Position numbers and translations under genes: made by a program. This document shows, in pieces, positions 42,930 through 54,330 of a stretch of 64,000 nt of DNA (position 1 is its first letter; each line of letters opens with the position of its first letter). The notes under the pieces were generated by a model, which had not been told where the DNA came from, did no database searches, and saw nothing but the letters and a program-made list of their open reading frames with translations. Source of the DNA: Nageia nagi (lineage: Eukaryota > Pinophyta); NCBI GenBank assembly GCA_050084985.1, contig JBITNC010000001.1, forward strand, positions 4,340,001 through 4,404,000. Reading direction: 5' to 3'.

Positions 42930-44076
42930 GATAGCATTAAAGGTTTTGGGTTCTTTATTACCATCCAAAGTTGATAACTTGTATGCTCCTGATCCTATTG
43001 CATCAACAACAATATATGGGCCCAACCAATTGGGTTCAAATTTTTCTTTAGCCTCTTCATATGTTGTTGTTTTGTTGACATTTTATTTTAAGACTAGATC
43101 CCTTATTTTAAACTCCTTAGCTTTTATTTTCTTGCCAAAATACTCTCTTAAGCTTGGCATGGTAGACCTTTTGATTTTCAATGGCTCTGATTCATTTTTC
43201 ATCTAACATTTCTAGCTACTGCAATCTTACTTTTTTTGCATCTTCATCTAGAATATCACCTTGTAAAAAGATCCTATGTGAAGGAATCTCTAACTCAGGT
43301 GAGATAATGGCCTCATCTCCATAGACCAATGAAAAAGGGGTTTCCCTAGTGGCTATTTGAACACTAGTTCTATAGGTCCATAGTGCATATGGCAATTTCT
43401 CATGCCAATCTCTTTTGTACTTATCCCATGTTTTGGTAAGAATAATCTTAAGTATCTTATTTTTTGATTTAGCTTGACCATTACCTTCAAGGTAGTAAAC
43501 TAAAGAAAATGTTTATGTGACATGGAACTTTTTATAAAATGGTTGCATATCCTTACCCTTGAGATTTGGACCATTATCCATGATCAACCTTTGTGGCATA
43601 ACAAATCTAGTGATGATGTATTTTGTAAGGAATGCCATAATCTTTTCTTGTGTCACTATCTTCATGGGGATAGTTTCTGCCCACTTGGTAGTATATTCTA
43701 TAGCTGTGATGATGAATTTGTATCCTTCTTTAGAATGAGGATTAATCATGCTAATCAAATCTATGCCTCAAGTAGCAAAGGGCCATGGAGAAATAATGGA
43801 ATTAAGTTCTTAAGTGGGCTATTTTTCTAATTTTGGATGCTTTTGGCATGGCACACATACTTTCACATGAGTTTGATAATCTTCTTCCATAGAGGGCCAA
43901 TAGTACCCTATTCTCAAGATATTTGTATAAAGAACTTTGGCATGAAAATGGCCACCACATAATCCATCATGAGCTTGCCCTAAAGTAGTAGGTATTCCAT
44001 CATGTATTAAACATCTCAACAAAGCACCATCAAAGGATCTTCTATATAAAATATCATCAATGATAACATATTTCAT
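42930..44076 (-). pseudogene. Element F integrase, catalytic Glu changed to Lys
   Basis: The zinc region is open at 43819-44076 (AHDGLCGGHFHAKVLYTNIL, CVPCQKHPK). The core follows with GIDLISMINPHSKEGYKF (first Asp), AIEYTTKWAE, IMDNGPNLKGKDM (second Asp). At the third catalytic position GNGQAKSKN has Lys where Glu is required (43468-43470, AAA). Downstream, ETPFSLVYGDEAIISPELE is well preserved. The integrase C-terminus runs to about 42930 with stops. The enzyme would be inactive even without the stops. Confidence 0.85.
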
Positions 44077-44225
44077 AGCAGTCCTTCTGAATCTTAGTCT
44101 ATCATTCTTAGTATAATTAGAAGGAATACTTTGATCTTTTAAGTAGCCATAGATATCAAAATACCAATCTTGAAAAGCATCATCATTGGTAATTAGATAG
44201 AAAAAAATACAATAAAGATGAGTTA

Positions 44226-44700
44226 TTAAGATGGAGAACTTAACTTACAGATAGTGATAATGGTTTCCTTATCCTCAAGCTCAATTAGTACCAAAGAGGC
44301 TATGCTTTCCATAGCATCTTCATATCTATTATTAGTCCTAGTAATGGTCTCAATAATATACCTATCAAGCCTTTCCAACAACTCAATCACAACCACCTTA
44401 TAAGGCTTTAGCTTTTGATCTTTGGTATCATAAGTATCCTTCACTTAGTTGAAAATAAGCTATGAGTCCCCATAAATTTCTATATCTATGATTTTTAGTT
44501 CTAAAGTCACCTTCAATCCTAGTATCAATGCTTCATACTCAACCATTTTATTAGTGCATTTGAAATCTAATTGATAGGCAATAGGAATTACTTGATTATA
44601 AGGGGAGACCAAAACAATACCTACCCTACTTTGTGAATGCATCTGGCACCATCAAAATATAAGGTCCAAACTATAAGCTCATCCTTGAGAAGATAAATAT
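44226..44700 (-). pseudogene. Element F second RNase H (archaeal-type, aRNH)
   Basis: SRVGIVLVSPYNQVIPIAYQ, LDFKCTNKMVEYEALILGL and KIIDIEIYGDS show the archaeal-type RNase H pattern: first Asp region before G.gIvl.sP, then MvEYEAlilGL with Glu, then gDS with Asp. ELLERLDRYIIETITRTNN follows (44226-44444). An extra RNase H here is diagnostic for Tat elements. A stop separates the two parts. Confidence 0.8.
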
Positions 44701-44833
44701 ATTCTTCAAGGATAGCAATCTCTTTAAAATCACATCATTGGCACCATGAATCTTCATTAAAAATGTCAAGAAATTCTTTGTGGACCACCTCCTCACCTTC
44801 TTGAGGGAAATCTGCGATCAAATCTACAATAGC

Positions 44834-46140
44834 CTATCTTTTAATGAATTTTTGTTTTACCACATTAATATTGAATTCATGCAATAACATTAGCCACTTT
44901 ACAAATCTACTAGATAAATGTTGTTTAGCCACCAAATATTTTAAAGGATGAACAAGACTAACAACATATGTAATGCAATATAACAAGTAATGCCTTAATT
45001 TTTTAGTGGTGAATATCATAGCAAAGCAAATCTTCTCCATAGGAGTATATCTTATCTCATAATCAACCAATGTATTGATTAGATAATAGATAGCCCTTTC
45101 TTTGTTATTTTCGATTTTTTAACACATGGTTCCTATGGCATACAATGAGGTTGAAACATACAAGCAATAAGGTTGGGAAAAATCCATGGGAAAAAGGATA
45201 GGGGGGTTAAGCAAATATTGTTTTATATCTTCAAATGCTTTTTGGCAATTCACATCACATGCAAACTTGACATCCTTCTTAAGTAAGTGAGTGAATGGTC
45301 TACACTTGTCTCCTAGTTGTGAAATGAATCTCGTAATGGAATTTATGTTTCCTTGAAGAATTCTAAGCTATTTCAAGTTTCTAGGGGGAGGCATGTCAAT
45401 AATGGCTTTTACCTTCTTAGGGTCCACTTCAATTCCTCTATTTGAAACCATGAACCTTAACAATTTTCTAGAAGTAACCCCAAATGCACACTTTTAAGGT
45501 TTAAGCCTTAGTTTGTACCTTTGCAAAATGTTGAATACCTCTTCAAGGGCTTGGAGATGGTCTTGAACTTGCTTTGATTTGACAAGAATGTCATCAACAT
45601 AAACCTCCATTATTTTATGAATATGCTTATGGAACATACTAACCATGGATCTTTGATATGTAGCACTAGCATTTTTTAGTCCAAAAGGCATAATATTACA
45701 ACAAAAATTACCCCAAGGGGTTGTGAAATCAATTTTATGTTGGTACATAAGATTAATTAATATTTTATTGGAATGTGAAAAACCATCCATAAATTATAAC
45801 ATATCATGACGAGCTATGCTATTAACAATCATATCAATATTAGTAAATGGAAAATCATCTTTATGAAAAGCATTGTTTATATCATGAAAATCAATACATA
45901 CCCATATTTCATCAGTTGATTTAGTAATAGGAACAATATTAGACATCCACTTAAAAAATCAATAGGCTCTATGAATCTTGCTTGAAAGTATTTTTCAATC
46001 TCTTTTTTGACTAACAAGGCCTTAGAAGGATGCAGTTTTCTAGGCTTTTTCTTAATTGGTTTGGCATTTGCTTTGAATAGAAAATTATATAACAAATGAA
46101 GGATCTAACCTAGGTATATCATCATAAGACCAAGAAAAGT
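44834..46140 (-). pseudogene. Element F reverse transcriptase and first RNase H
   Basis: RT pieces: KKKPRKLHPSKALLVKKEIEK and FIEPIDFLSG (45950-46060), FTTPWGNFCCNIMPFGLKNA, YQRSMVSMFHKHIHKIMEVYVDD (45590-45720; YVDD intact), DHLQALEEVFNILQRYKLRL, then the connection. The RNase H segment is YEIRYTPMEKICFAMIFTTKKLRHYLL with KYLVAKQHLSSRFVKWLMLL and EFNINVVKQKFIKR (44834-45070). Frameshifts and stops interrupt at several places. The family function is to copy element RNA into DNA. Confidence 0.85.
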
Positions 46141-46149
46141 TTTTAGAAT

Positions 46150-47412
46150 GTGTGATGAATTTAGATTTGTACCTTTCTTTCTTGGAGGAGGCTAGGGCTT
46201 CTCCAATTTGAAGCAATCTCTCCTTATCTATAGTGCCAATGTTAATGTTAGCAACTCTTCTTGTGGGAAGGTGAGATCCTTTTTTTTTGTTAATAATGAT
46301 GGAAAATCCTCCATAGTAAGATCAATAATCTCATCTTATCCTAAGGGATAAACCTATAACACATCATGAAAATTTACCTCTTGTCCAAAATAAGCATATT
46401 CATGAAGCATATAAGAGGCATGATATTTTTCATTAGATTTGGGCAATTCTGAATGTGGCCCCAAGTATTCAAGAAAATCATCATAAATATTGAAATGATC
46501 AAAGGTAAGAGGCAAGCTATGATCAATCCACATATCCTCATCAATCTCATCAGATAATTCTATCACATTATATGTTTTAACAAACTATATGGGACCCCAT
46601 TTTTGTTTGACCTATCCATCACTATCTAGACATATCTTAGTAAGCTATATTTTTGGAAAACTAAAAAAATCAAATATACCTTGCTTAGTTTTACCTAAAC
46701 ATCCTCTCTTATACTTATAACTATTAATCATATATTTTTGAACATAAGTGGAAGGAAACATTTTACTTGATTTAGAAGATGCGAGTATATCACCTTTAGA
46801 AGATTGGTTCATCATTTTGGATAAAATTAAGTTGGAAGGGTCATTGAAATCATTATATGGATGATCCTGGTGTCCTATATGCAAAACAACACAATATTGG
46901 CATCTTGAAACTACTAATATTCAAGGCTATCCCAAGTCTTTAATGGATGCAAATAAGTATGTATAATCTATTTTGTAAGTTCCCATACCTATTTCTATGA
47001 TTTGTACTTGTTTATTTGTATTTTCCCTTGATGTGGGATCATCCAAGGGTTTTATTTCAAAAAGTGATGGAACCAAGGCCATCTCTTCAAAGTCAATAGC
47101 ATTGCATAATGTATAGGGCTTGGGATTAGCTAAGATAATATGGAATTCTCCTTGGAATTCAAACTTCAACCTACCATGTAATGTAGAAAGGATAGCTTCC
47201 ATATCATGAATCCAAGGTCTTCCTAAAAACATGTTATAAGACAACTTGGAATCAACTACTTGAAACTTGGCTGGAATAGTTCTAACTCCTATGGTAATCA
47301 TGATGGTAGCTATTCTTAGTGGTTTGTTACAAGAACTCTCATATGCTATAATTTTAAAAGTAACCTCTTCTAATGGAGGCATGATTACACCTTTTTCATG
47401 TAATTGAGTCAA
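46150..47412 (-). pseudogene. Element F protease and linker to RT
   Basis: A 161-codon open stretch (46927-47412) holds the retropepsin C-terminal part typical of Tat elements: FQVVDSKLSYNMFLGRPWIH, GRLKFEFQGEFHII. The catalytic DxG region must lie at the junction near 47412-47470, where the frame shifts; it is not clearly preserved. Pieces of the long protease-RT linker (46354-46566, 46645-46884) follow. Confidence 0.75.
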
Positions 47413-47471
47413 AAATGGTTAGAACATATATTCACACCTAAACCATTATCTACCATGGTACTTTTGACTTC

Positions 47472-48890
47472 CTATTCATCTACCATAGGGGAGATATATA
47501 AAGCTACACACTCATCTAGTATTTCTTGGTTGAGTATTTCAAACCTATGAAAGGAAATAGTGTCACTTTCCCAAAGAGTTTGGAGCTTCTCAAAAAATGT
47601 AGCTACTAAAATGTTAGTAGGAATAATTTCATTCTTAAATAAATTATATAAAACATCGCTATGAGCTTGAGAAGTAGAAATGAGACAATACAAACTAATC
47701 TTGGTAGGTGTATTTTTCAAGTGATCAATCATACTATAAACTTTAGGATCAAGTAGGATACTTACTTGTTTAGTGGTAACTAGATTTGGAACATTGTGTG
47801 GATGCCCTCTTCATAAGTAAGCACACACCTCTTTGACCACTATGACCACATTAGTAGCATCTCCTTGTTTAACAAGACTTTCATCAATCTTATGCCTTCC
47901 TTGTTCTATGAGGGCTATAATAGTTTCTTCCAATGTTTTGCAAAAGTTTGTAGTGTGCCTTTTTCATTGATGATAAGCATAATATACCTCAAAGTGTCCC
48001 AAAGGGGTATCATTATCAATTTTTTTGAAGTGGTTGTAGGAGGCCTTTCTTCATTAAGTCCCTCAAAAGAATCTTTGGTGGGATTGAAAATGTGTAGTTG
48101 GTCTCTTTTGAGGAATTATATCTTTATGCCTTTGGAGGAGTCTTGGGTATATCTGCCATATTAACTAGTTTCTCCTCTTTTTTGGCATATGATTTCCTAT
48201 TATCTTTGAAAAAATTGTTAGGTGCATATTTAATCTCTCCTATAGATAATAAAATTTTCACTTTTTGTACTAATTATTGAACTAGATTATTGAATCCAAC
48301 ATCCTTAGCACTAGGAGCATGCAATTGAACTAGAGGAATAATAGATTCATGAAATATGCCACAAATTTTGGATTCATATAATTTAACTTGAGTAATTTTC
48401 CATACCTTTTTTAAATGTAAGACATACTTCTCTATGGTTTCATTGCTTGCTTGATTAAGTGCACATAATTTAGATATATTACCTTATTCTTTAATATTAT
48501 GCTTGTATTGACCCATAAATATGTGAACTAAAGTTTTGAAGGAATCAATAGACTTACCTGGTAGAGAGTAGAACCACTAAGTAGCATCACCTTTTAGATT
48601 CCTTAGGAATAATTTAGCCATTAATCTCTCATCTGAATCCAATTTCAATAAGCACTCCTCCTAAAAGCTAATGAGATGTTGCTTAGGATCTTATTCATTG
48701 CTAAACATATTGAATTTGGGGGTCTTGTGATTGGGTGGTAGGGGAAAATTATGGATGTCATCTATTAAGGGTGAAAAAAAAATTCCCTCATAGTCATTTA
48801 GATTGGATGGTGTGGTATGAGATGAACCTCCTAGATTAGTCGAGTTGGAACCTAGATTATTATTCGCAGCAATCTCCCTTGGCAAATCTA
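47472..48890 (-). pseudogene. Element F gag, decayed
   Basis: From the start side: Asn/Ser-rich N-terminus with HTTPSNLNDYEG and FPLPPNHKTPKFNMFSNE (48691-48885), then decayed gag core (LKGDATxWFYSLPG-like near 48560, LCALNQASNETIEKYVLHLK near 48420-48470), a knuckle region that has lost its cysteines (YHQ-stop-KRHTTNFCKTLEE, near 47950), and SQAHSDVLYNLFKNEIIP with WESDTISF at 47472-47732. Stops throughout. Confidence 0.75.
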
Positions 48891-49040
48891 AAATATTTAT
48901 GTTTAAGGTCCTAAAGTGTGGTTGTCAGTTGATCCATATGAACATTTTTGATGTCCTAAAGATAGGAATATATGGTGCAAGCATCTTGATCCTAATAAAA
49001 AGGGTTAGCATGATCTTGCCTATAAGGCAAGATAAATCAA

Positions 49041-49056
49041 GCATTCGAGTTCACCA
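49041..49056 (-). other. Element F primer-binding site
   Basis: The minus strand reads TGGTGAACTCGAATGC, two bases from the LTR end. The complement ends TTCACCA with a TTCGA upstream, as in a tRNA T-arm/acceptor end. It is not initiator-Met; the tRNA is not identified. Confidence 0.6.
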
Positions 49057-49058
49057 AA

Positions 49059-49151
49059 TGTAGTAGCTATATAATGCAATTATTGCAAATGGGGTTGATT
49101 AATGCAATATTTCTCTCCTTTATAAATATTGATGCATATATCAAAAATATG
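49059..49151 (-). repeat. Element F 5' LTR, truncated to its last 93 bases
   Basis: Matches 40994 onward (GGGGTTGATTAATGCAATAT) but stops after AAATATG; element E RT sequence resumes at 49152. The U3/R part with the promoter is missing. Confidence 0.85.
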
Positions 49152-49660
49152 TAAAGGATAACATTTTTTTATGGTGATTTTGTTTAATGCTCTATATTCA
49201 ATGCACATTCTTCAAGTGTTATCTATATTGGGAACAAAAACAATACATTATCCACATGGAGATGTACTTGGTTTGATCATGCCTTGATCAACCAACTCCT
49301 AAATTTGCCTCCTTATCTCCACTTTCTCTAAAAATGATGAAGAATTAGGTAAAAACTAAATATCATGTTGTATATCTTGCATAGGAGGTAATCCTTGTGG
49401 CTCTACAAAAAGTTAGTAAACTCTTGAACCAAATCATGGATCTATTCCTCTTTATTGTACACCACTAAAACCTATAGTCAACATTTCACATTGTTGATAG
49501 CATAATATTCACCTCACTCGAGGCTCCTACTTTCAAAATGATCATAAACTTTTTTTTTAGAAGCATTCGCAAGATGTTTTATCTAACTAGAAGTGATCAA
49601 AGATAGCTTTTTCCTACTTTTATGTGCACTAGCTAGAAATACCTTTCCATCTTTCACCAA
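49152..49660 (-). pseudogene. Element E reverse transcriptase N-terminus, right side of the split
   Basis: The minus strand reads LVDQGMIKPSTSPCG, VFVPNIDNT-stop-RMCIEYRALNKITIKKCYPL up to the junction with element F. This is the gypsy RT start up to the 'RYPLP' block. Roughly the next 140 residues, including the YVDD box, are found neither here nor at 40993, so they were deleted. Confidence 0.8.
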
Positions 49661-50104
49661 TCATAGTTTTTTCAATATTTTGTAATAGATACCATCTCTA
49701 TCATACATATAAGGGTTAATAAGAATAACACCACAAATGTATAAATAAATAACATCAATCATAAATTCATCAATGTACTTTGCACAAATAACAAATTTCA
49801 ACTTACATTGCTTAGTGACTTGTAAACTAGTATTACGATGCACCCAACTCAAAGGATATGGATTTGTATGGTTGAAAGTTTCCAATCCCAAATTATTTAC
49901 CATAGTATTTGAAATCAAATTTGGTTGAGAATCTAGATCAACAATGCAATCTACTTTGATTTTCTTGATTTGGATTTTGTGGTAGAAAAATTGAATCCTT
50001 TGTTCTTCAATGTCTTGAGGTTCTTCAACCTTTTTAATGGCTGAACAATTAACTTTCTCATCAACATTTGAACTTCCCTCAATATCATCACATCTAAGAA
50101 CCAT
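49661..50104 (-). pseudogene. Element E protease
   Basis: CIVDLDSQPNLISNTMVNNLGL is the retropepsin region (usual VD.Gs..nlIs; here the Gly reads as Asp), followed by HPYPL-like and TKQCKLKFVICAKYIDEF, VIYLYICGVIL and NPYMYDRDGIYY. The open frame spans 147 codons. A changed active-site Gly and surrounding lesions make function unlikely. Confidence 0.75.
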
Positions 50105-51160
50105 AGAATTAGTTTCTTCTTATTCTTATACTTATATGGACATAATTTTGGATGTAATTTCCAACATTTATCATCAACATGATCATCTTTATAAAAATGA
50201 ATATAGTGTCTACCATCACCTTCTTTCTTTGAAATATTAGTGTTCTTTGTTTCTTTTCTATCTTTGCCTTTATCTTGAGATTTACCTTTCTCTTTTCCTT
50301 CCCTTGAATTAGAAGCCTTATTGGATTCATCATATTGTCTCCTTGCTTTACCATCCTCCTCTAAGTATTGTGCTTGCACACACACTTGATCAAGATTAGG
50401 AGGATTAAATAACATGATAGTCTTTTGCAAATGACTATGTAAATCTACAATGTGCTTCATTAAATTTTGAAGATATTTTAGTGAAACCCCAAGAAAGTAG
50501 CTTATTTTCTAAATTTTGTAATATATTCTTGAACATTTTTCCCCCTTTATTGTCTAAAGAATTACCATTTCATCAATTGTTTGTTATGATATCCTAATGA
50601 ATAAAAATGATCTCTTAATAACTCCTTAAATTCATTCCAAAAAGATATTTTTGATAAGTGTTCATGATTAAGAGTGTCTGCATGTATTTTACACAAAAGT
50701 AAATCATGTCCACTCATCTTTAATCTAGTAAAAGAGATTTGATCAACATCACTTACAAAACCTTAAATTTGGAAATAAACTTTCAATTGTTTCAACCAAT
50801 TGTTCACCTTTTTTGAATCAATCTCTCCTCCAAAAGTAGAAATGTCCACTTTAGTATCCACCTTAAATGGAACTTGATTTGATGAAGATGATGAATCATG
50901 TATCCTAACTAAATCATGATATATTTGATTAAAATTTACATTTGCTCCAATAGCTAACAACTTAGCCAAATGAGCCAAATGATTCTCCATTTCCAAAAAC
51001 CTCCTTTCAAAATTGACATCCTTTATGGTATGAACAATAGGTTGTTTCTCCTTTGCTCTAACCCTTTGATCAATCTTAGGATCCTCTAGAATTAATTTTT
51101 TTCTTTGATACCCCCTCCCAAACATCTAAAATTAAGCTACTATCAACCTAAAATCCCTAA
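50105..51160 (-). pseudogene. Element E gag
   Basis: MFGRGYQRKKLILEDP near 51125 is followed by RRFLEMENHLAHLAKLL and VDISTFGGEIDSKKVNNWLKQL (50763-51125, gag N-terminus and core start). A middle region with stops follows (50461-50760), then PNLDQVCVQAQYLEEDGKA, a Lys-rich linker and a knuckle remnant HYIHFYKDDHVDDKCWKLHP with both leading Cys lost (50109-50460). It is non-functional. Confidence 0.75.
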
Positions 51161-51191
51161 AATTTAAGCCCCAAATTTTATGTACATAATA

Positions 51192-51201
51192 TCTGATACC
51201 A
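51192..51201 (-). other. Element E primer-binding site
   Basis: The minus strand reads TGGTATCAGA, matching the initiator-Met complement for ten bases, two bases from the 5' LTR. Confidence 0.8.
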
Positions 51202-51203
51202 CA

Positions 51204-51923
51204 TGATCTGTAATCACTGGATGCTTATAGCATACTCAAATCCTCACTTATACATTCTAACAAAAAATACATTCACCATTATGAGATCATATAAATTGCA
51301 TATAAATTTGAAAATTGCACAATATAAATCACAAAACTAGAAATATCAAACACACAACAAGATCAACATAGTGATTTACCCTGGTTCTCGCAATGTGGGT
51401 TAGTCTAATATGGAATTGGAGCCTTCTCTTCTCATTGTTCATGGACATTACAATATTACATGTATAGAGAAATACAATCAACATAATGGAAATATAATCT
51501 TATACAATTACAAAAATCTTCTATGATAAACATAATCTCAAACTATAGAACTTTGGAATGACTCTTGGTCTTCCTTCAAATCCTACAATCCCAAAATCCT
51601 AAAACTCTATATATTCTCCTCCTTAAACAAGAGACTAGAATGCCCCTTAAATAAGCTTGGAAATACCTTGAAAATGTTAGCAATAATAATTGAATTTTCT
51701 CATCTTCTCAACATGTTAATGTCCCTTCAACTTCCCCTACTGAATCATTAAGGTACACACCATTAATTGCCTAAAATTAGCAATTTGCATGTCACTAGTA
51801 GCCTAAAACTGAATGCCAAATAACTCTAGATTTTAGTCTTCAGTCTATATCCAAGCACATATACCTCTAAAATGAGTACTACTCCTAAAAAAGAAAACTT
51901 GATACATGATCCAATTCATATCA
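51204..51923 (-). repeat. Element E 5' LTR
   Basis: 720 bases, TGAT...ATCA, homologous to 38098-38822. Confidence 0.93.
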
Positions 51924-51928
51924 ATAAT
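51924..51928. repeat. Target-site duplication ATAAT, right copy (element E)
   Basis: Matches 38093-38097. Confidence 0.85.
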
Positions 51929-52149
51929 TTGTGCTTTTCCAAGAGCCCTTTTTTATTTCTCATTCAAAGAATGAGAAACAAAAAAGGGTTCTTAGAAAAG
52001 CATAAAATATAGCTTAAAAGATCTTCTTGAATGAGATTAATTCAAGTTATGAATATTAGATAGTTTAATAATATTCAAATATTAATAATTTGAATTGATC
52101 TATTGCAATAAGTTCCTTGACTTATTTAGAACATGTACAACAAATATTG

Positions 52150-52690
52150 CTGCAAAGGTTACAAAGTCTAGTTTTACACCTAACAATTGGATTCCATGAA
52201 ACTGTGTTTGCAACATGCATCTTCTTAAAAAAATCCTAGTCTTTGTATTTTTTCCAACTTACCACTTTTGGATTGGTTTTTAATACTTAGATAATATCTA
52301 TTTTGAAAATTTTCTTTCCTTATCCAAGATAATTTTTGGATCATATGTGACTACATTTAAATCATTTCATATCACATCATGCATCTTGTGAAATAATTCT
52401 CGAGCCTTATGTATCATTTCATATTTTTATACATGTATATTAGGGCAATAAAAACTACAATATTTAAGTCAAAACCATTTTTAAATACTCTTTGAAGGAT
52501 GTCCATATCTTATTCTAAAGCTCCAATTTTGCATACATGTTTTTGGGCCTTGAGTATCGTTTCATACTTTACATACATATCTATCTAGGCATTCAAAACC
52601 ATAAAATACAATTTACAAAGCACCAAGTAGATGCATCCACACACCTAGTTCAAGATTTATGCATATTTTAGCATATGATATCAATCATAG
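52150..52690 (-). pseudogene. Second PPR-derived fragment
   Basis: Minus-strand translation gives one E-type repeat unit (52590-52680, the same unit as the 111-bp repeats at 11520-12190), then MDILQRVFKNGFDLNIVVFIALI (52440-52510), MIHKARELFHKMHDV (52370-52430), and FFKKMHVANTVSWNP (52180-52240). The order, with an E unit before PPR motifs, matches the rearranged order at 11190-13025. It is a degenerate paralogue of that locus, with stops between motifs. Confidence 0.7.
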
Positions 52691-53239
52691 TGAGCCCAAT
52701 TATGATGTTGGCCATGGGCTTCTAAAGGATGGTCTAATGGAATTGTCAGTCACTGTTTTCTCCACTCTAGCTTGTTTTCTCTACTTTAGATAACCATTTC
52801 AGAAGCCTTGACATTATTTTCTCTGATCCGTCCTATTTTATCTACTTATTAAAGGTATGTAATACCTCTGTATCTACTTCTTATAGGTATGAAATATTAC
52901 TATTAGAAATTAAAGAATTTTTATGGGTTTTATCAATTTTTACTAATTTCTATTTATGTAGTTGACTATTTTAGCATCTATGGATGTTGACACTAGAAAA
53001 AACCAAATAAGATCAATGAGGGGCCAAAAATACACAAAGGAGCTCACATGGACCTTCAATAATTTGCCTATAATGAATTTGAAGGAAATTCTTAGCAGAA
53101 AAGATGCTTGAACAACATGGATTTCAATTACACATAAGAAATTATTTTGGGTTTATTAACTTGAGTTCTTTGAATGGTATCAACTCTATGCATGATAATT
53201 AGGGTATTATGTTAAGGATTATTTTATTATTAATTAAGT
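52691..53239. other. Anonymous DNA
   Basis: No gene recognised. Contains a local echo 'GGTATGTAATACCTC / GGTATGAAATATTAC' near 52855-52900. Confidence 0.5.
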
Positions 53240-54330
53240 TATTAATTTATATAATCTATTTGATCTTCCAGGTATTGAAGGTGTTGTTCAAAATGCTCCA
53301 TTTTGAGCTAGAGATGGAAGATTTGAATTTTATTATTATGAACTATGATCTTACCTTAGCTACCACACAATTATGATGGATGAAGGAAGGGTTACCTTCA
53401 AGATAACTAAAAGTGACATCCATCAGTTAACAAGTTTTCTAGATGATGGAGAGGTGATCAATTCCCACTACATTCTAGGCCAAAATGATAAGAATTATTG
53501 GAAGAATATTTTGGAGTCAACTTTGATAATCATAAGATCCTTTGCACTATTGACCTTTTTTTAATATTATCCTCTTTTATTGTTTAGATATTTGATACTG
53601 AGTATCTGAGAGGTTTTTGTAATTTTTCATGTAACACTTATAAAGACAACCAAAAAGGGATTACCAATGTGCATTGTTGATAGTGAATTTCTTAAGGATG
53701 TTATTGAGTTTTTTGTTGTTAGGATTGTTATAAATATAAGAAGGGATGATATACTATTTTTGGTCTTCATCTGATGTCTTATAGGATAAAAATATGACTA
53801 ATTTTCCCATATTGCAAACAAATGCAATTTAGAGATCACAACTCCCAAGGCATCTTTTAGTACAATTCTTTATATAACAAACTATTTAATAGCTCTATTT
53901 TATGAATCATACTATGAAATAAATAAGGAATAAATTCTAAAACCAATATGTATGGGTGAAATAATGATGAAAATTATATTTAATGAAAGAGAGTTACATG
54001 TAAGGTTATTCCTAATGTGAATGGGTTATTTTCATATGTTAACATTTCATGTTTTAAAGGTTGACAAATAATTTGTCTTATAGGAATTGGTTATAAGGGA
54101 GACTGAGACGTGATATAAATATACAAAAAAACATCATCCTAAAGAAATTTTTGGTGAGTCCCATGATCCTAGTTCTGTTGATGATGAAGAGGATCCACAA
54201 CCACTTACAAAAAGTAGTGTTAAAAAATCTAGGCATCTCAATAATAAATATACGACTATCAACATCAAAGATATTAAGGAGGCCATAGGGGGATCAACTA
54301 GGCATGAGAAGATAGTGACCTAGTATAAAC
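53240..54330 (+). pseudogene. Unrecognised degenerate coding-like stretch
   Basis: Plus-strand frames contain protein-like runs separated by stops: VLKVLFKMLHFELEMEDL (53275-53330), MMDEGRVTFKITKSDIHQL with SFLDDGEVINSHYILGQ (53373-53564), and HHPKEIFGESHDPSSVDDEE with KSSVKKSRHLNN (54125-54245). Composition (acidic plus Ser, Lys) is more like real protein than the surrounding DNA. I recognise no family. It could be a decayed exon set or the internal part of a transposon that I cannot name. Confidence 0.35.

Larger units (their letters stand above)
40994..49151 (-). mobile_element. Element F: Tat-lineage Ty3/gypsy retrotransposon nested in element E
   Basis: A complete 3' LTR (40994-41637, TGTAG...CTACA), polypurine tract, tandem-repeat region, integrase, two RNase H domains, RT, protease, gag and a PBS follow on the minus strand. 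The last 93 bases of a 5' LTR (49059-49151) close the element. Two RNase H domains with the second just before integrase is the Tat (Ogre/Retand-type) plan. It interrupts the RT of element E, so it is younger than E. It carries many stops. Confidence 0.92.
38098..51923 (-). mobile_element. Element E: Ty3/gypsy retrotransposon, interrupted by element F
   Basis: LTRs of 725 and 720 bases (38098-38822, 51204-51923; ends TGAT...ATCA), an initiator-Met type PBS, a polypurine tract and a perfect ATAAT duplication define the element on the minus strand. Its genes are split: gag, protease and RT N-terminus lie right of element F (49152-51160); RT/RNase H end, integrase and the C-terminal region lie left of it (38830-40993). 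Domain order (RT before integrase) is gypsy. Use of an initiator-Met primer and the C-terminal extension suggest a chromovirus-like lineage, which is an inference. Confidence 0.93.

Noticed and set aside
43522-43830. 102-codon plus-strand ORF
   Set aside because: It is the reverse of the conserved element F integrase core.
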